Positions 24,748 through 34,530 of a stretch of DNA of 64,000 nucleotides are shown piece by piece. The position numbers and the translations under genes are program-made. This stretch comes from Emergomyces orientalis (taxonomy: Eukaryota > Ascomycota > Eurotiomycetes > Onygenales > Ajellomycetaceae): contig MOWL01000071.1 in the NCBI GenBank assembly GCA_002110485.1, forward strand, positions 186,001 to 250,000. Direction: 5' to 3'. Every line of letters starts with the position of its first letter. The first letter of the stretch is position 1. Below the pieces are notes generated by a model, which made no database searches, was not told where the DNA came from, and saw only the letters and a program-made list of their open reading frames with translations.

Positions 24748-26547
24748 CTACACCGCAACATTCGCGTCGATAATTTTGCTCACGGCCTTCCACCCTTCTC
24801 CTGCCGGAACGTCAATCACACGGCGCTCCTTCTTCTCCAGTCCCACGAACTCCGGGGGAATAACGTCCTCAAACTGATAGCCCTCCTGGCCCCCTAACGC
24901 CAAGTCAACAGCATGAGCGAACTTCGCAGGGTGCGCTGTTGAAAGAGAAATATGATATGTGCCAGGGTTGCGATCAATAGACCGTAGTGAAGCAGCAACT
25001 CCAACAGCAGAATGTGGATCAAGGATGTATCCACCAGCTTTACCTCTCGTTCCGCTGCTGACAGGGGCCGGAGGGAAACAGGAAGCGTAGATGTCGCGGA
25101 TTGTTGTGATGGTTTCTGAATCGGAGACGCGCTCGGATTCGAGATCGGCTTTGGCAGCCTCGAGAACTGAGGGTTCAACGCTAAAGCCACCTTGGGACTT
25201 TAGATTGTCAAGCCATCTCCGGACGACATGGCTAGCTCTTTGCCGCTGTTGTTGGATATCCCCGTCTCCCCCGTGAACCTTAAGGGCAAGGAACCAGAGG
25301 AGTCGTTCGAAATTGCTTGATACTAGGATATCCATGGCCGGGCTGAGAGTTTCTTTAACACCACTTGGCTCCGCGCCCGTGGCCCCATTTTTGGCTGGTT
25401 TTTTGGTGTATTGACCAGTTCTCCAGAATCGGTCCAGGATGTCGTTTTCGTTTGTTGCAATGACAAGTTTTTCCGCGGGAAGGCCCATTTGTTTTGCAAA
25501 CCAGCCAGCCTGTCCTTCGTTAGCCTTACAGTCTGTATACACCTGTAAAACATCGAGCTCAGAAACCCCCTAGGAACCTGCTTACAAGAATATCACCAAA
25601 ATTACCAGACGGTACGACAAACCGTACGGGCTTGTCTTTAACGTAGGTTGGAGACCGGACGAGGGAAAAATAGGAGTGAATGTAGTAAGTCATTTGAGCA
25701 AGGATACGTGCCCAATTTATCGAGTTCACGCTGGCCAACTTGTATTTATTGTTCATATCTGGATCTGCAAACATGCACTTGACCATATCTTGGCAGTCAT
25801 CGAAGGAACCTTGAACACTAAGGTTATGGACATTAGGGTCAAGGACAGTTGTCATTTGAGCCTCCTGGATTGGGGAAACTTTCCCCTTTGGATGTAGAAT
25901 GAATATCGAAGCATCTTCTTTCCCTCTCAGGCCATAAATAGCAGCAGAACCAGTATCTCCACTCGTAGCTCCGAGAACAACGAGATGATGTCGGTCCTTT
26001 CCAGTCTTGCCCTGGTTTCGTCGTACAAGGAAATATTCGAAGAGATTTCCGAGGAACTGCAGAGCAACGTCCTTAAATGCAAAAGTCGGGCCGCAGAATA
26101 GTTCGAGAAGGTACAGTTGTTTTGACTCGTCGAGAGCAACGAGGGGTGTAATATCTGGGGATCGGAAAGTCGAATAGCTACGGTTGATGATATCCTTCAA
26201 GTCCTCTGGAGGGATTTCTGAGGCGGAGATATATAAAGACAGGATCTCGAATGCTAACTCTTGAAATGTGTAATCCCGCCATTTCGTCTCCCAACCCTCT
26301 GGTAATTGGGGGATGGCTTCTGGAATGAACAATCCACCATCTGAGGCAAGGCCTTTCAACACGACATCTTCGAAAGATAGCTAATAGGAAAATGAGTTCT
26401 GAGTCAGTTTAGGAGTTGTAATACATAATAGAAAATGCGAATACAAACGAAGGATAGCGGCACAACACAAGAGTCACCCATCGGTTTACTCACCCCGTAT
26501 GATGAACCCCGCGTACTCAGATATCTCTGGGAATCCGTGTTCGGCAT
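24748..26547 (-). CDS. THR4: Threonine synthase
   Basis: Predicted exons (minus strand) are 26547-26494, 26380-25586 and 25509-24748, giving 536 residues. It converts O-phosphohomoserine to threonine with pyridoxal phosphate, the last step of threonine synthesis. The short first exon (MPNTDSQRYLSTRG) aligns with the yeast N-terminus. LSFEDVVLKGLASDGGLF starts exon 2. The PLP lysine is about Lys121 in GPTFAFKDVALQF. GATSGDTGSAAIYGLRG is the phosphate-binding region. The second junction rebuilds NFGDIL-AGWFAKQMGL as in other THR4 proteins. ILDPHSAVGV and LSTAHPAKFAHAV mark the C-terminal half. An alternative in-frame acceptor 33 bases upstream exists (see findings). It is divergent from the DUF4202 gene. 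Confidence 0.96.
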
Positions 26548-27120
26548 ATTTTTGTTCAGTAGATGATGGAGGGACAAAAGTAAGATACACAGAAGTAGTA
26601 GGAACGCAGCAAGCAGAGCGGTCAGTCAGTCAATTGGGAAGGGGTGCTCAAAAGTCATTGTTGACCCAGTCACCGCACATTCTGCTCTTTTTTTTTTGCG
26701 GGGCAGACAAACCCTGTATCAAAACTCGGCGATCCCGCCACTTTTCCGCATGACTAAGCATATCTGCCGTGGCGTACTTAACCCCGCAGCTCCGATTACG
26801 GAGACGAAGGAAACAAATATTCACAGAAGCAAGAAAAAAAGGATGGAAAAGAAACTAATAAGGGAACGTGATGATTGAAAACGTGAGAAAGTGACTGTAG
26901 CTTGTTGTTCGAGTTTACAGAGAATTAATTGCCTTGGATCGAGCTAAACAGTATTGCTTTTTCCAATTGGCTGCCCTATCAAGCACCGGCAGGATTACCA
27001 CCAACTGAGAAGGGCATACGATGTGAGAAACCTGATACACACACCTCTGCAGGTATCCATTGTTGACCTCATTCAACGGGGTGCTTTCTCCCTGCCTACC
27101 AAGCAGCAATAGTAACTCCA
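26548..27120. promoter_or_regulatory. Divergent promoter region of THR4 and the DUF4202 gene
   Basis: About 570 bases between two start codons on opposite strands. It has a T9 run near 26690. TGACTAA near 26753 and repeated GTCAGTCAGTCA near 26620 resemble the fungal amino-acid-control site TGACTCA with one mismatch each; no perfect copy was seen. Confidence 0.4.
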
Positions 27121-27705
27121 ATGTCCTCCAAATTTGACGAAGCGCTTGTGCGCATCGATGATGCTCATCGAGAGGATCCCACCATTGTGAGCGTGGACGG
27201 TTCTCAAGTCCCATATGAGCTCCACTACGCGAATAAAATGACCAGATACCTCGAACTGCACAACCCTTCTGCGTCCGAAATGCTCAGGTTGGCAGTACGC
27301 TCTCAGCATCTCCACCGCTGGGAAATCCCCAGATCGTCTTACCCTATGACCAGACCTGGATATTTCGCCTGGAGGACTGCGCTGAAGAATCGACAGGCTG
27401 ATATAGCCGAGGAGATGTGTCGTAATTGCGGTTATGATGCAGACGAAGCTGGGCGCGTTGCCTCATTGGTTCGAAAGGAAAATATGAAGCAAGACGAGGA
27501 GTGTCAGGTCCTGGAGGACGTGGCTTGCTTGGTATTTTTAGATGATCAGTTTGAGAAGTTTGAGAAAGAACATGACGAGGAGAAAATTGTGGGTATTTTG
27601 AAGAAGACTTGGGCGAAAATGTCGGAAAGGGGACATGAATTGGCGTTGCAGATTAAGATGTCGGATCGGGCAAAGGGGCTGGTTGCGAAAGCTCTGTCTC
27701 CATGA
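27121..27705 (+). CDS. DUF4202 family protein
   Basis: A single exon of 194 residues. It belongs to the DUF4202 family, found in fungi and bacteria, with no established activity. Landmarks are the N-terminal IDDAHREDPT, the conserved segment LRLAVRSQHLHRWEIPRSSYP with several His residues that could bind metal, then PGYFAWRTALKNRQAD and the acidic VLEDVACLVFLDDQFEKF. The His/Asp pattern recalls metal-dependent HD-type hydrolases, which is inference only. No targeting signal or membrane helix is seen. It converges on the CCC1-type gene, with 265 bases between their stop codons. Confidence 0.88.
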   Translation: MSSKFDEALVRIDDAHREDPTIVSVDGSQVPYELHYANKMTRYLELHNPSASEMLRLAVRSQHLHRWEIPRSSYPMTRPGYFAWRTALKNRQADIAEEMCRNCGYDADEAGRVASLVRKENMKQDEECQVLEDVACLVFLDDQFEKFEKEHDEEKIVGILKKTWAKMSERGHELALQIKMSDRAKGLVAKALSP

Positions 27706-27970
27706 ATTTGGATATGGGCAGAGACACTACATGAATGATCCATTTACGGGTACAAAGCATAACTGATAGAAAACAGTGTGACAAAAATGTCACCTAACGT
27801 CAATATCTAAAACTACAACAAGCGAAGACGAATGCCAAACGACACCACATTATAATATCATGAACTCCAGTTTGGCAGCTTGCTCTGAATAAAATTGTAC
27901 TCAGGTAGATAGACCCAAATACTAACAACGACAATATGCTGGAACGAAAAATATCATCGGAACATTTGAC

Positions 27971-29084
27971 CTATCCGCCATGTTCCGTATTATCAATCAG
28001 TCGAACCAAAGCAATAGCTGCCCCCGCGGCTATTCCTCCGACCAAAACCATCTGAACTCCACCCTTGAAACCGGCCATGATGTTCTCTCTTCCTTTCCAA
28101 CCTCGCACAATACAAGTTTTGATATAACCGAACACCAACAATGTAATCGCCATAACGCCTCCGCTATACTTCAACGCTGTCAGGACTTCTTTGCAGATAA
28201 TGTAAGGGATGAGCGGTATAAATCCTCCGACGAAGTACCCTATAGCAAGTGTGATGGCAGAGATATAGGCTTGGTTGCTATCTGGTTCGGGCTGTTTATG
28301 GTAGAATGCCAGGAGGAATTCCATCAGCTGCTGAGGGGAGCTGTGCAATGTCGAACTCAACTCCGAAACCGGGTGATCAGGAAGACTGTACGGAGCAAAA
28401 ACTTCTCTAACCATTGTCGTTGTCTCGCACGGGCACGATTGAACAAGTTCTCGTACTTCGCGTCTGGCGGTATCGTATGATTCTCTAACAAAAGCCAAAG
28501 AAATGGAACGCGTCAGCTGCGATCGTGAATTTGGAACTTTTGTTAAAGGTGTCTTACATTTCGCTTCTCGCACCCACATAACCGCCCAATCCCATCGAAA
28601 TAGCCCCAGCAACAAGCTCTGCCAGGCTTCCTAGGACTACGACTTTTGTGTCGCCGAAAGCTGATAATCCTGCACTAAGTGCGAATGGCACCGTAAGGCC
28701 ATCCGATAAGCCCAATATCGCATCCGATATTATTCTAGGATTTACTCTGCTGCGCGAAGATTGACTCGCGTCCGAATCGTTGCTTCCGGTACGAGTGCAG
28801 GGAACTGTCTGGTACCCTAACCAGTTTTGCGCTTCGGGGTCGCTGTCAACGGCGGAGCGTCTTTCACATCTTCCGTTCGTTTGGGGAAGCAGAGGCTCTC
28901 CTGCCAATTCGTTTATTCACGTATAAGTTATCTAAATATGCGCGAGCGGGGAAGGGCTGAATATGGGCTTACTCAAAGCTTGGCTTGAAGAGTGGTCTTT
29001 CGGAAACTGTTCATCGCCCAACGGGTTTCTACCATTGTTTGGCGCCATCCATGAAAATATGTTTCTCAGAAACAGGAAGGCCAT
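27971..29084 (-). CDS. CCC1: VIT/CCC1-family vacuolar iron/manganese transporter
   Basis: Predicted exons (minus strand) are 29084-28973, 28900-28558 and 28484-27971, giving 322 residues from the ATG at 29084 or 310 from 29048. The family moves cytosolic Fe2+/Mn2+ into the vacuole. A polar N-terminus is followed by NPRIISDAILGLSDGLTVPF, the family hallmark with conserved Asp and Gly in helix 1, then LAELVAGAISMGLGGYVG in helix 2. A cytosolic metal-binding region rich in Glu/Arg follows, then three hydrophobic C-terminal helices ending near LVGGIAAGAAIALVRL. Five membrane segments fit the family. The first exon has no homology landmark and its start is the least certain part. A TTG-led frame at 28907 cannot be the start. 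Confidence 0.87.
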
Positions 29085-30365
29085 GCGCCTTTTATTTGAA
29101 ATATTCCTGGGGGTTATGGCTTGACGACCTATCACTAAGCGAAGAAATATAAGCCCCAGCTCCTAGGGGAAATCGTCTGAGCGCGGGTCGCTTTGTATGG
29201 AGAAGTCTGTCTATGTACTATCCCATAACAAGATAGCAGGGTACTTTATCTATATCATAAAGCTGAGAACAACTGCAAGGAACAGAGTATACAGGTGCGT
29301 TAAGTATAGATGTCAACGAGCACAGAAATGGGTACGAATTGGAGGAGAGGGAGAGACAATTTGAAAATTTTACGAGGTGTTTTTCTTCCATATGTTACTT
29401 GTTCCATGTTATAATATATATATTTTTTTCTTCCGTCTTCCACTTATCGCCACCTACACCAATGGTCTCCGACCCAACGTCAAAGCGTACCTTAACCTGC
29501 TCCGGGCAGAGCCTTCCATGGGGTTTCCAGTTCCAACTCTTTTCAAAGCCCCAACCAATCAGTGCAGCGGCAAATGTAAGTCAGCAGCTCGTTTCACGGG
29601 TCGGGGAAGGGTTCAAAGTTCCCGAAGTTCCTTGGGAAAAGCGAACCATAAAGTTGTATATTATCTATGCTTACCGTTCCCTTATTCATTTCCTTCGTGA
29701 TCCTTGCTAAAATTAGCTCCCGTTGTTGGCCTACTAAGGGTAGATCAATAATTAATGCAGTGTTTCTGGTTGGGCCTCAGAGCGGGGGGGGGTTTCCTGG
29801 ATGTTGATGTCATGGTGAACGGGATGTGGGGTAACTTAGTTAATTTGGGTTATTCAGCTGGGTCTAAAACATGGCCCAGCTTTTTTCCTTCTCTTAATTG
29901 TGTTGGTCTATCCCGCCTGTTCCCGATTCACGGAAGGTTTCCTTGATATTCCTGAGATTTCAATTCCGTGGAAATCCTCCCTGAAAATCAGGGGAACGTG
30001 CCCATACAAACTGGCCGCTGGTTAAGAAAATTACATTATGTCCAATCTACAAAGGCCTATCTAGCGGGGAAAATTGGAACATAATGCATATATACCCGTT
30101 TATTCAAAAGATGTACTGGACACTAATACTTAGAGCCAATATAGAAATATCGATTTCGTTGTGGAAGCCCCCCACTCCCCCAAGAAGTTCTTCTTTCTGC
30201 GTAAGAATCAAAGGAAGATCAGGCTTGCGAGGAAAATTGAATGCCCTCAACCAACCAAGAACAACGGAATCAAATACCCATCATCGTCATCATCCATAAG
30301 CAAGCATTCGGATATCTTTGCTTATTTTCTTTCCATCAACCTCAATCCCAACAGTCTCATGCACC
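29085..30365. other. Spacer upstream of the CCC1-type gene
   Basis: About 1.3 kb. No gene is recognised. Open frames at 29339-29710 and 30084-30475 have no family features; the second overlaps the small gene on the other strand. A run of nine G at 29786-29794 is the main compositional feature. Confidence 0.45.
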
Positions 30366-30602
30366 TTATGCACCTCCTTCTCTTTTTGCATACTCTTCCT
30401 CCATACGCTCCTCATACAATCTTTCTGCTTCTTCCTTGCTCAATTGTCCATTTCCCGACTGCCCAGTCCTATTAGATGATCGAGCTTCGGTCAGTGTGGT
30501 ACCCGGTTGTGGTTGTTGTGGCTTTGAAGGCTGCTGCTGTGAGGTAGAAGACGCGGATGTGCCAGCGCCTGTGGAGCCGGAGGAATTGGGTTGGATTGGC
30601 AT
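30366..30602 (-). CDS. Small conserved fungal protein of unknown function
   Basis: A single exon of 78 residues. The first about 55 residues are Ser/Gln/Pro/Gly-rich and probably disordered. The last 25 form a charged helix, LSKEEAERLYEERMEEEYAK, then REGGA at the C-terminus. This tail pattern is one I associate with small uncharacterised ascomycete proteins, but I cannot name a family. Its real coding status is supported by the clear change from low-complexity to a well-formed amphipathic helix and by the stop right after the GGA ending. The function is unknown. Confidence 0.6.
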   Translation of the reverse strand: MPIQPNSSGSTGAGTSASSTSQQQPSKPQQPQPGTTLTEARSSNRTGQSGNGQLSKEEAERLYEERMEEEYAKREGGA

Positions 30603-31433
30603 TTTTGTGTGACGAGGTAGATTTTGACTTCAAAATATTTGCAGGGGTACAGAGCTCTGTATCGATTGTAAATTTGGTTTTGAATATTTTTTTATATTTT
30701 ATTTAATTTTAAATTTAGAAGATGTTCCAGAAAGTAACACTTCTGCGGTGGTACGGTTACAGTCGTGGTCTTTTTATAGTTATCGGTCGTGGCAATTCAT
30801 AGAAAAAAAGAGAGAAAACAGGAAATGCCTGGTGGGAAGGCGTAACGCCACATACCCGGAGCAGTGCTAAGATTTAACCTCAATCACGCCTTCGAAGTTT
30901 TCTGTCCAGTCATACAAGGAGCCGCGGGATGGGGTGGTGGCAGCCATTAATATTGGCAAATAGATGCCCTAACTTTTTGCCTTGCTTCGGGGCATTGAAA
31001 AGCCAATCCAACACTTGGAACCATCACTCTAATCACGTGAACATCAAAAATGCGTCTCAAGATGGATTCTATAGATAACTTCGCACATGTGCATAGGCTG
31101 GGGACGGGGAGAATTGTGGCCTAGGGGAGGAATATGGCAAGAAGTATTCGATGAAAGCACATAGAACAGGAGGGAAACATCCTTGGTACGAATTCACCCT
31201 GAATTGAATCATGATAACATCTTCTATTTTTAATATGCCTACTACTATATAAAAGTGTTGGAGAAAAAAAAACCCCCGGGGTTCAGATTTCCCAGAATGA
31301 AACCCAAATAGGGACGGCAGACTATAAAAATATACAGTTGGCGAAAGCTTTCAAGTTAGTACTACAGTCATGTAGCAGAAGCAGAAGAATGCAAAAATCC
31401 CGTGATCCAATTTTGTTAACACCTCCATATGGC
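30603..31433. other. Spacer between two minus-strand genes
   Basis: About 830 bases holding the promoter of the small gene and the 3' region of the next. AT-rich near 30680-30720. Nothing coding is seen. Confidence 0.5.
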
Positions 31434-33880
31434 CTAATCAACACCATCGTGTTCTCCAACACTCATTTCATATACACTATCGTCAAATGAAGGACTATCA
31501 ACAACTTTATCCATCGGAGCCCGACCTTTGCGTCTCTTGCCTTTCCCCTTCCCATCGCCCGTGGATATTGGCGCCTCACTTATCCAACGTGAGATACACT
31601 CCGCCCGCTCGGTGCTAATAGGATACTCTTTCCCATCTTCCTGTGCCCAGCGTTTGGGTGCTGGCCCCGTTTGCGGACTGCTGCCGTTGCCTTCCTTCCG
31701 ATGGCCCTCATCTCTCTTCTCGCGTGCCCGCACCGCTGCACGAAAGCTTTCTTCATCTTGCACACGGTCGTCCGCCAGCGCCTCCATGATCGCTTCGTGT
31801 TTGCGACGTTCCAGTGCTTCCTCTGAAGTTATCTCTTTCTTTTCAGAACCTGAGTGGCCGGGGAGCGGGGCTGGGGCACAAAGCGCTTCCCATGATTGCT
31901 TGAGCCCTATCCAGTTATCGACACGGTGAAGTACTTCGATCCAATCTGCTCGGGCTGGTGATCGAGGCGCAAGAAAAATTGGATACCCATCACAGACGCG
32001 GGCAAGGCGTGCAACCATGTGGGCATGACGGAGAAGTTCCTTGGGGGATGTCTGAACGAGAGCGTGACAGAGGAGGAGCGAATGGAGAGCATCGGTCAGC
32101 AAAGGGTGGTAAGTTACAGCTTCATGACAATCGTGATTTGCGAGAAGAACCGCATCATCATGGACGGATGATATTCCCAGCCCACTTTGTCGGGCGGGGA
32201 CAAGAGCCTGATAGTCTGGAGGGTAAGGAGGGAGATTGAGCGGGGGTTTTTCGGAGAACAGAACAGCTAGCGGATATACTTCTGTCGGAGGAAGCAGGTA
32301 TTTGTCTTGAGTTCCTCCATGGTTGTCAAAATTCGGATACTCCGAAGGTGGGCTGGTATCAGCTTCGGGTGTGTGGGCAGTCTCTAGAAGACGGCTGGCT
32401 TGAACACGAGAGCCTCTAGACTTGCCGTGTCCACCAGATGTAATGTTAACTTTGCGGAAAAATTTTTCCGCGATTTCAGCTGGCAAACCGGGGGTATAGT
32501 CGAAGTGGGAAAGAAACTTCACGTAATCACGCAGTGCACACCTAGCATAAGTCTTGATAATTTTCCGTGCCTTCAGCCATCGGCGATAGGCTTCCTTCCC
32601 AACGGGAGACAATGTGGGCGTGCTACTACCCTCTCCCTCTAGATTTGTGTTTAGCAGTTGTTCCTTTTGTGAAGTTTTTAGTGCATCAAGTGCAGAATCG
32701 ATATTTTGGCACGCTATCGTCAGGTACACTCCTCCACGGTGAAATAAGAGTTGAGGTTCCAAGCTACTGGGTTGTTCCTTTTCATCCACCTTCAAGTCGT
32801 ACCTGAAATCTCTGGGCAATGGTAGCCTCCTGCTCTCGCTTGCCAGCTCCATCTGATTCTGGCTGGTCTCATGCTGTGCTGCTGCGTATAGCCGACAAAC
32901 ACTCAAACCTTCCGTCAGATCTTTGGCAGCGCCCATAAAGTCATCTTTAAAGACTCTCGTAACCGCTCTGGTTCGGTAAACAGCTCCCTCACGGGGTCTG
33001 TTTGCGATCACTTCATCCAAGGGTTGTAGAGTGGTACACTGCGCGAGCGAACGTGAAGGGATCTTTTCATGGAAAAAATGAACGTATTTAGCATCGCAAT
33101 CCTGCTCATTGCGCTGAAGAACCAGTTTCGCCACCTCTTCTAGCGCTGAAGCAGATTGCATGGTAGCCACACTGGCCGCAATTTCATCCAGATGATATGC
33201 TCGAGAAAGCTTCTGCGTAGCATGCTCCCGCATCCGGTGCCTCCGCTCCTTGCTCAATTTGGCAGTTCCAACACCCCCTCCTAGGCCTAGTCCCAGCACC
33301 GCGCTACTTCCACCACTTAATAATCCATTGCTCGCATTCAATGAGTTACTGAGAGCGGACGATGTAGTTCCGTTAGCTGCGCGGACAGCCAGATCAGTCG
33401 CTTCCTCAATCAAGCGGCGAATCTTCACTAGGTCGAAGAATACGGCGGGGTCAATCGGCTGGGGACGTGGGGATGCATAGTTGCTATATGCAAGGCTTTC
33501 CAAAACTTCTGGGGGCAGCTGAAGCCACGGTCCGTGGAAGGAAGAGATGTAACGCCAGTGTCTGTTTCGTTGGATAGTCATGTAGAGTTAGCAAATGGTG
33601 TAGATTTGGTAAGCTATGAATGAGATTGGCAAAGGAAACTAGACTCAATGAGAAATTCGGCATACTTGTTCCGGCATATTATCAAAGCGGAGGTTGACTG
33701 GTCAGCGGTCTTTGGCTTGGAGTTCTTTGAGGATGTTGCTGGCGGCGACTTCAATGCTTCGGAATTAATTGGTGGCGGTGATGGTGCTGTTGACTGCACC
33801 AAAACGGGGCTGTTCCTTGCACTCCTGGTCAATTCTTCCTTCGCGCTCAAGCCATTCTGCGACTTCTTTTTCCTAGTCAT
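31434..33880 (-). CDS. Conserved fungal protein with TPR-like helical repeats
   Basis: Predicted exons (minus strand) are 33880-33666 and 33561-31434, giving 780 residues. The splice joins ALIICRNK to HWRYISSFHGPWLQLP, a continuous, well-conserved-looking block that fits a single domain. The N-terminus (1-65) is Ser/Pro/Lys-rich. Helical pairs with TPR character occur around AVYRTRAVTRVFKDDFMGA and LLFHRGGVYLTIACQNID, where Ala/Gly/Tyr fall at TPR positions. The C-terminus is charged (GKGKGKRRKGRAP, then acidic). No catalytic motif, signal peptide or membrane helix is visible. It is likely a scaffold or assembly factor, but the function is unknown. The intron is 104 bases with a good GTATGC donor. 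Confidence 0.82.
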
Positions 33881-34530
33881 GCCGGTGCAACTTGCAAGTT
33901 GGCCCGAGTCTTCATGTAGACAGGGCGATTCGCTATTCAATGGGCCCTGGTTGGGGTGGAACAGTATTGACTTTTTCTCGGGTTTGGGGGAAAAAATGTG
34001 TTTCCAACTTTGATGTCTGACATCAAGCCGCATTTGCCCATCTCTCAAGCACCCAAATGTTAGACAGCGATACAGCGATATATATATACCACAACCCACG
34101 TTGGACGACTTAATTTTATAAATTATTTTACTTCTTACAATTAACGCCAGAGATATCCAGGGAGTGAATATTGCCACAAATGTATAATATGTCTATGGAT
34201 ATTAGTAATGTTTAAGTTCAGGAACTATGCGGTGATGGGCACAATCGGTGCGAAGAATTTCGCGCCCGGATCTTGCACCTCTATTTATACAAAGTACGTA
34301 TTGATTCCGTCTCGGATGTTCCCCATCTCAATATTTCTTTACCATGCAAAACCAAAATCAAGTACATGAACCTTCTTTGATCCATCAATTAACAGGTCTG
34401 TAGTTGTTATCAGGTGAAGAAAAATGCAAGGATTTCGTATTTCGCAAATTGATACAAAGCACCAGATAGAATGCCGGGTTCGTAAATAATTAAATGTACG
34501 GAGATAATTGAAATCGCACGTCCGGGGTAT
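33881..34530. other. Spacer between two minus-strand genes
   Basis: About 650 bases, AT-rich, containing the promoter of the TPR-like gene and the 3' region of VPS9. A short TA run (ATATATATATACC) lies near 34079-34090. Nothing coding is seen. Confidence 0.5.

Noticed and set aside
26600..26770. Possible amino-acid-control (TGACTCA-like) sites upstream of THR4
   Set aside because: Only one-mismatch variants (TGACTAA, TGACTGA) were seen; such short imperfect motifs are expected by chance.
28558..28907. Start of the CCC1-type protein at 28907
   Set aside because: The codon is TTG. A splice acceptor lies just inside it, and an upstream exon with ATG at 29084 or 29048 joins in phase.
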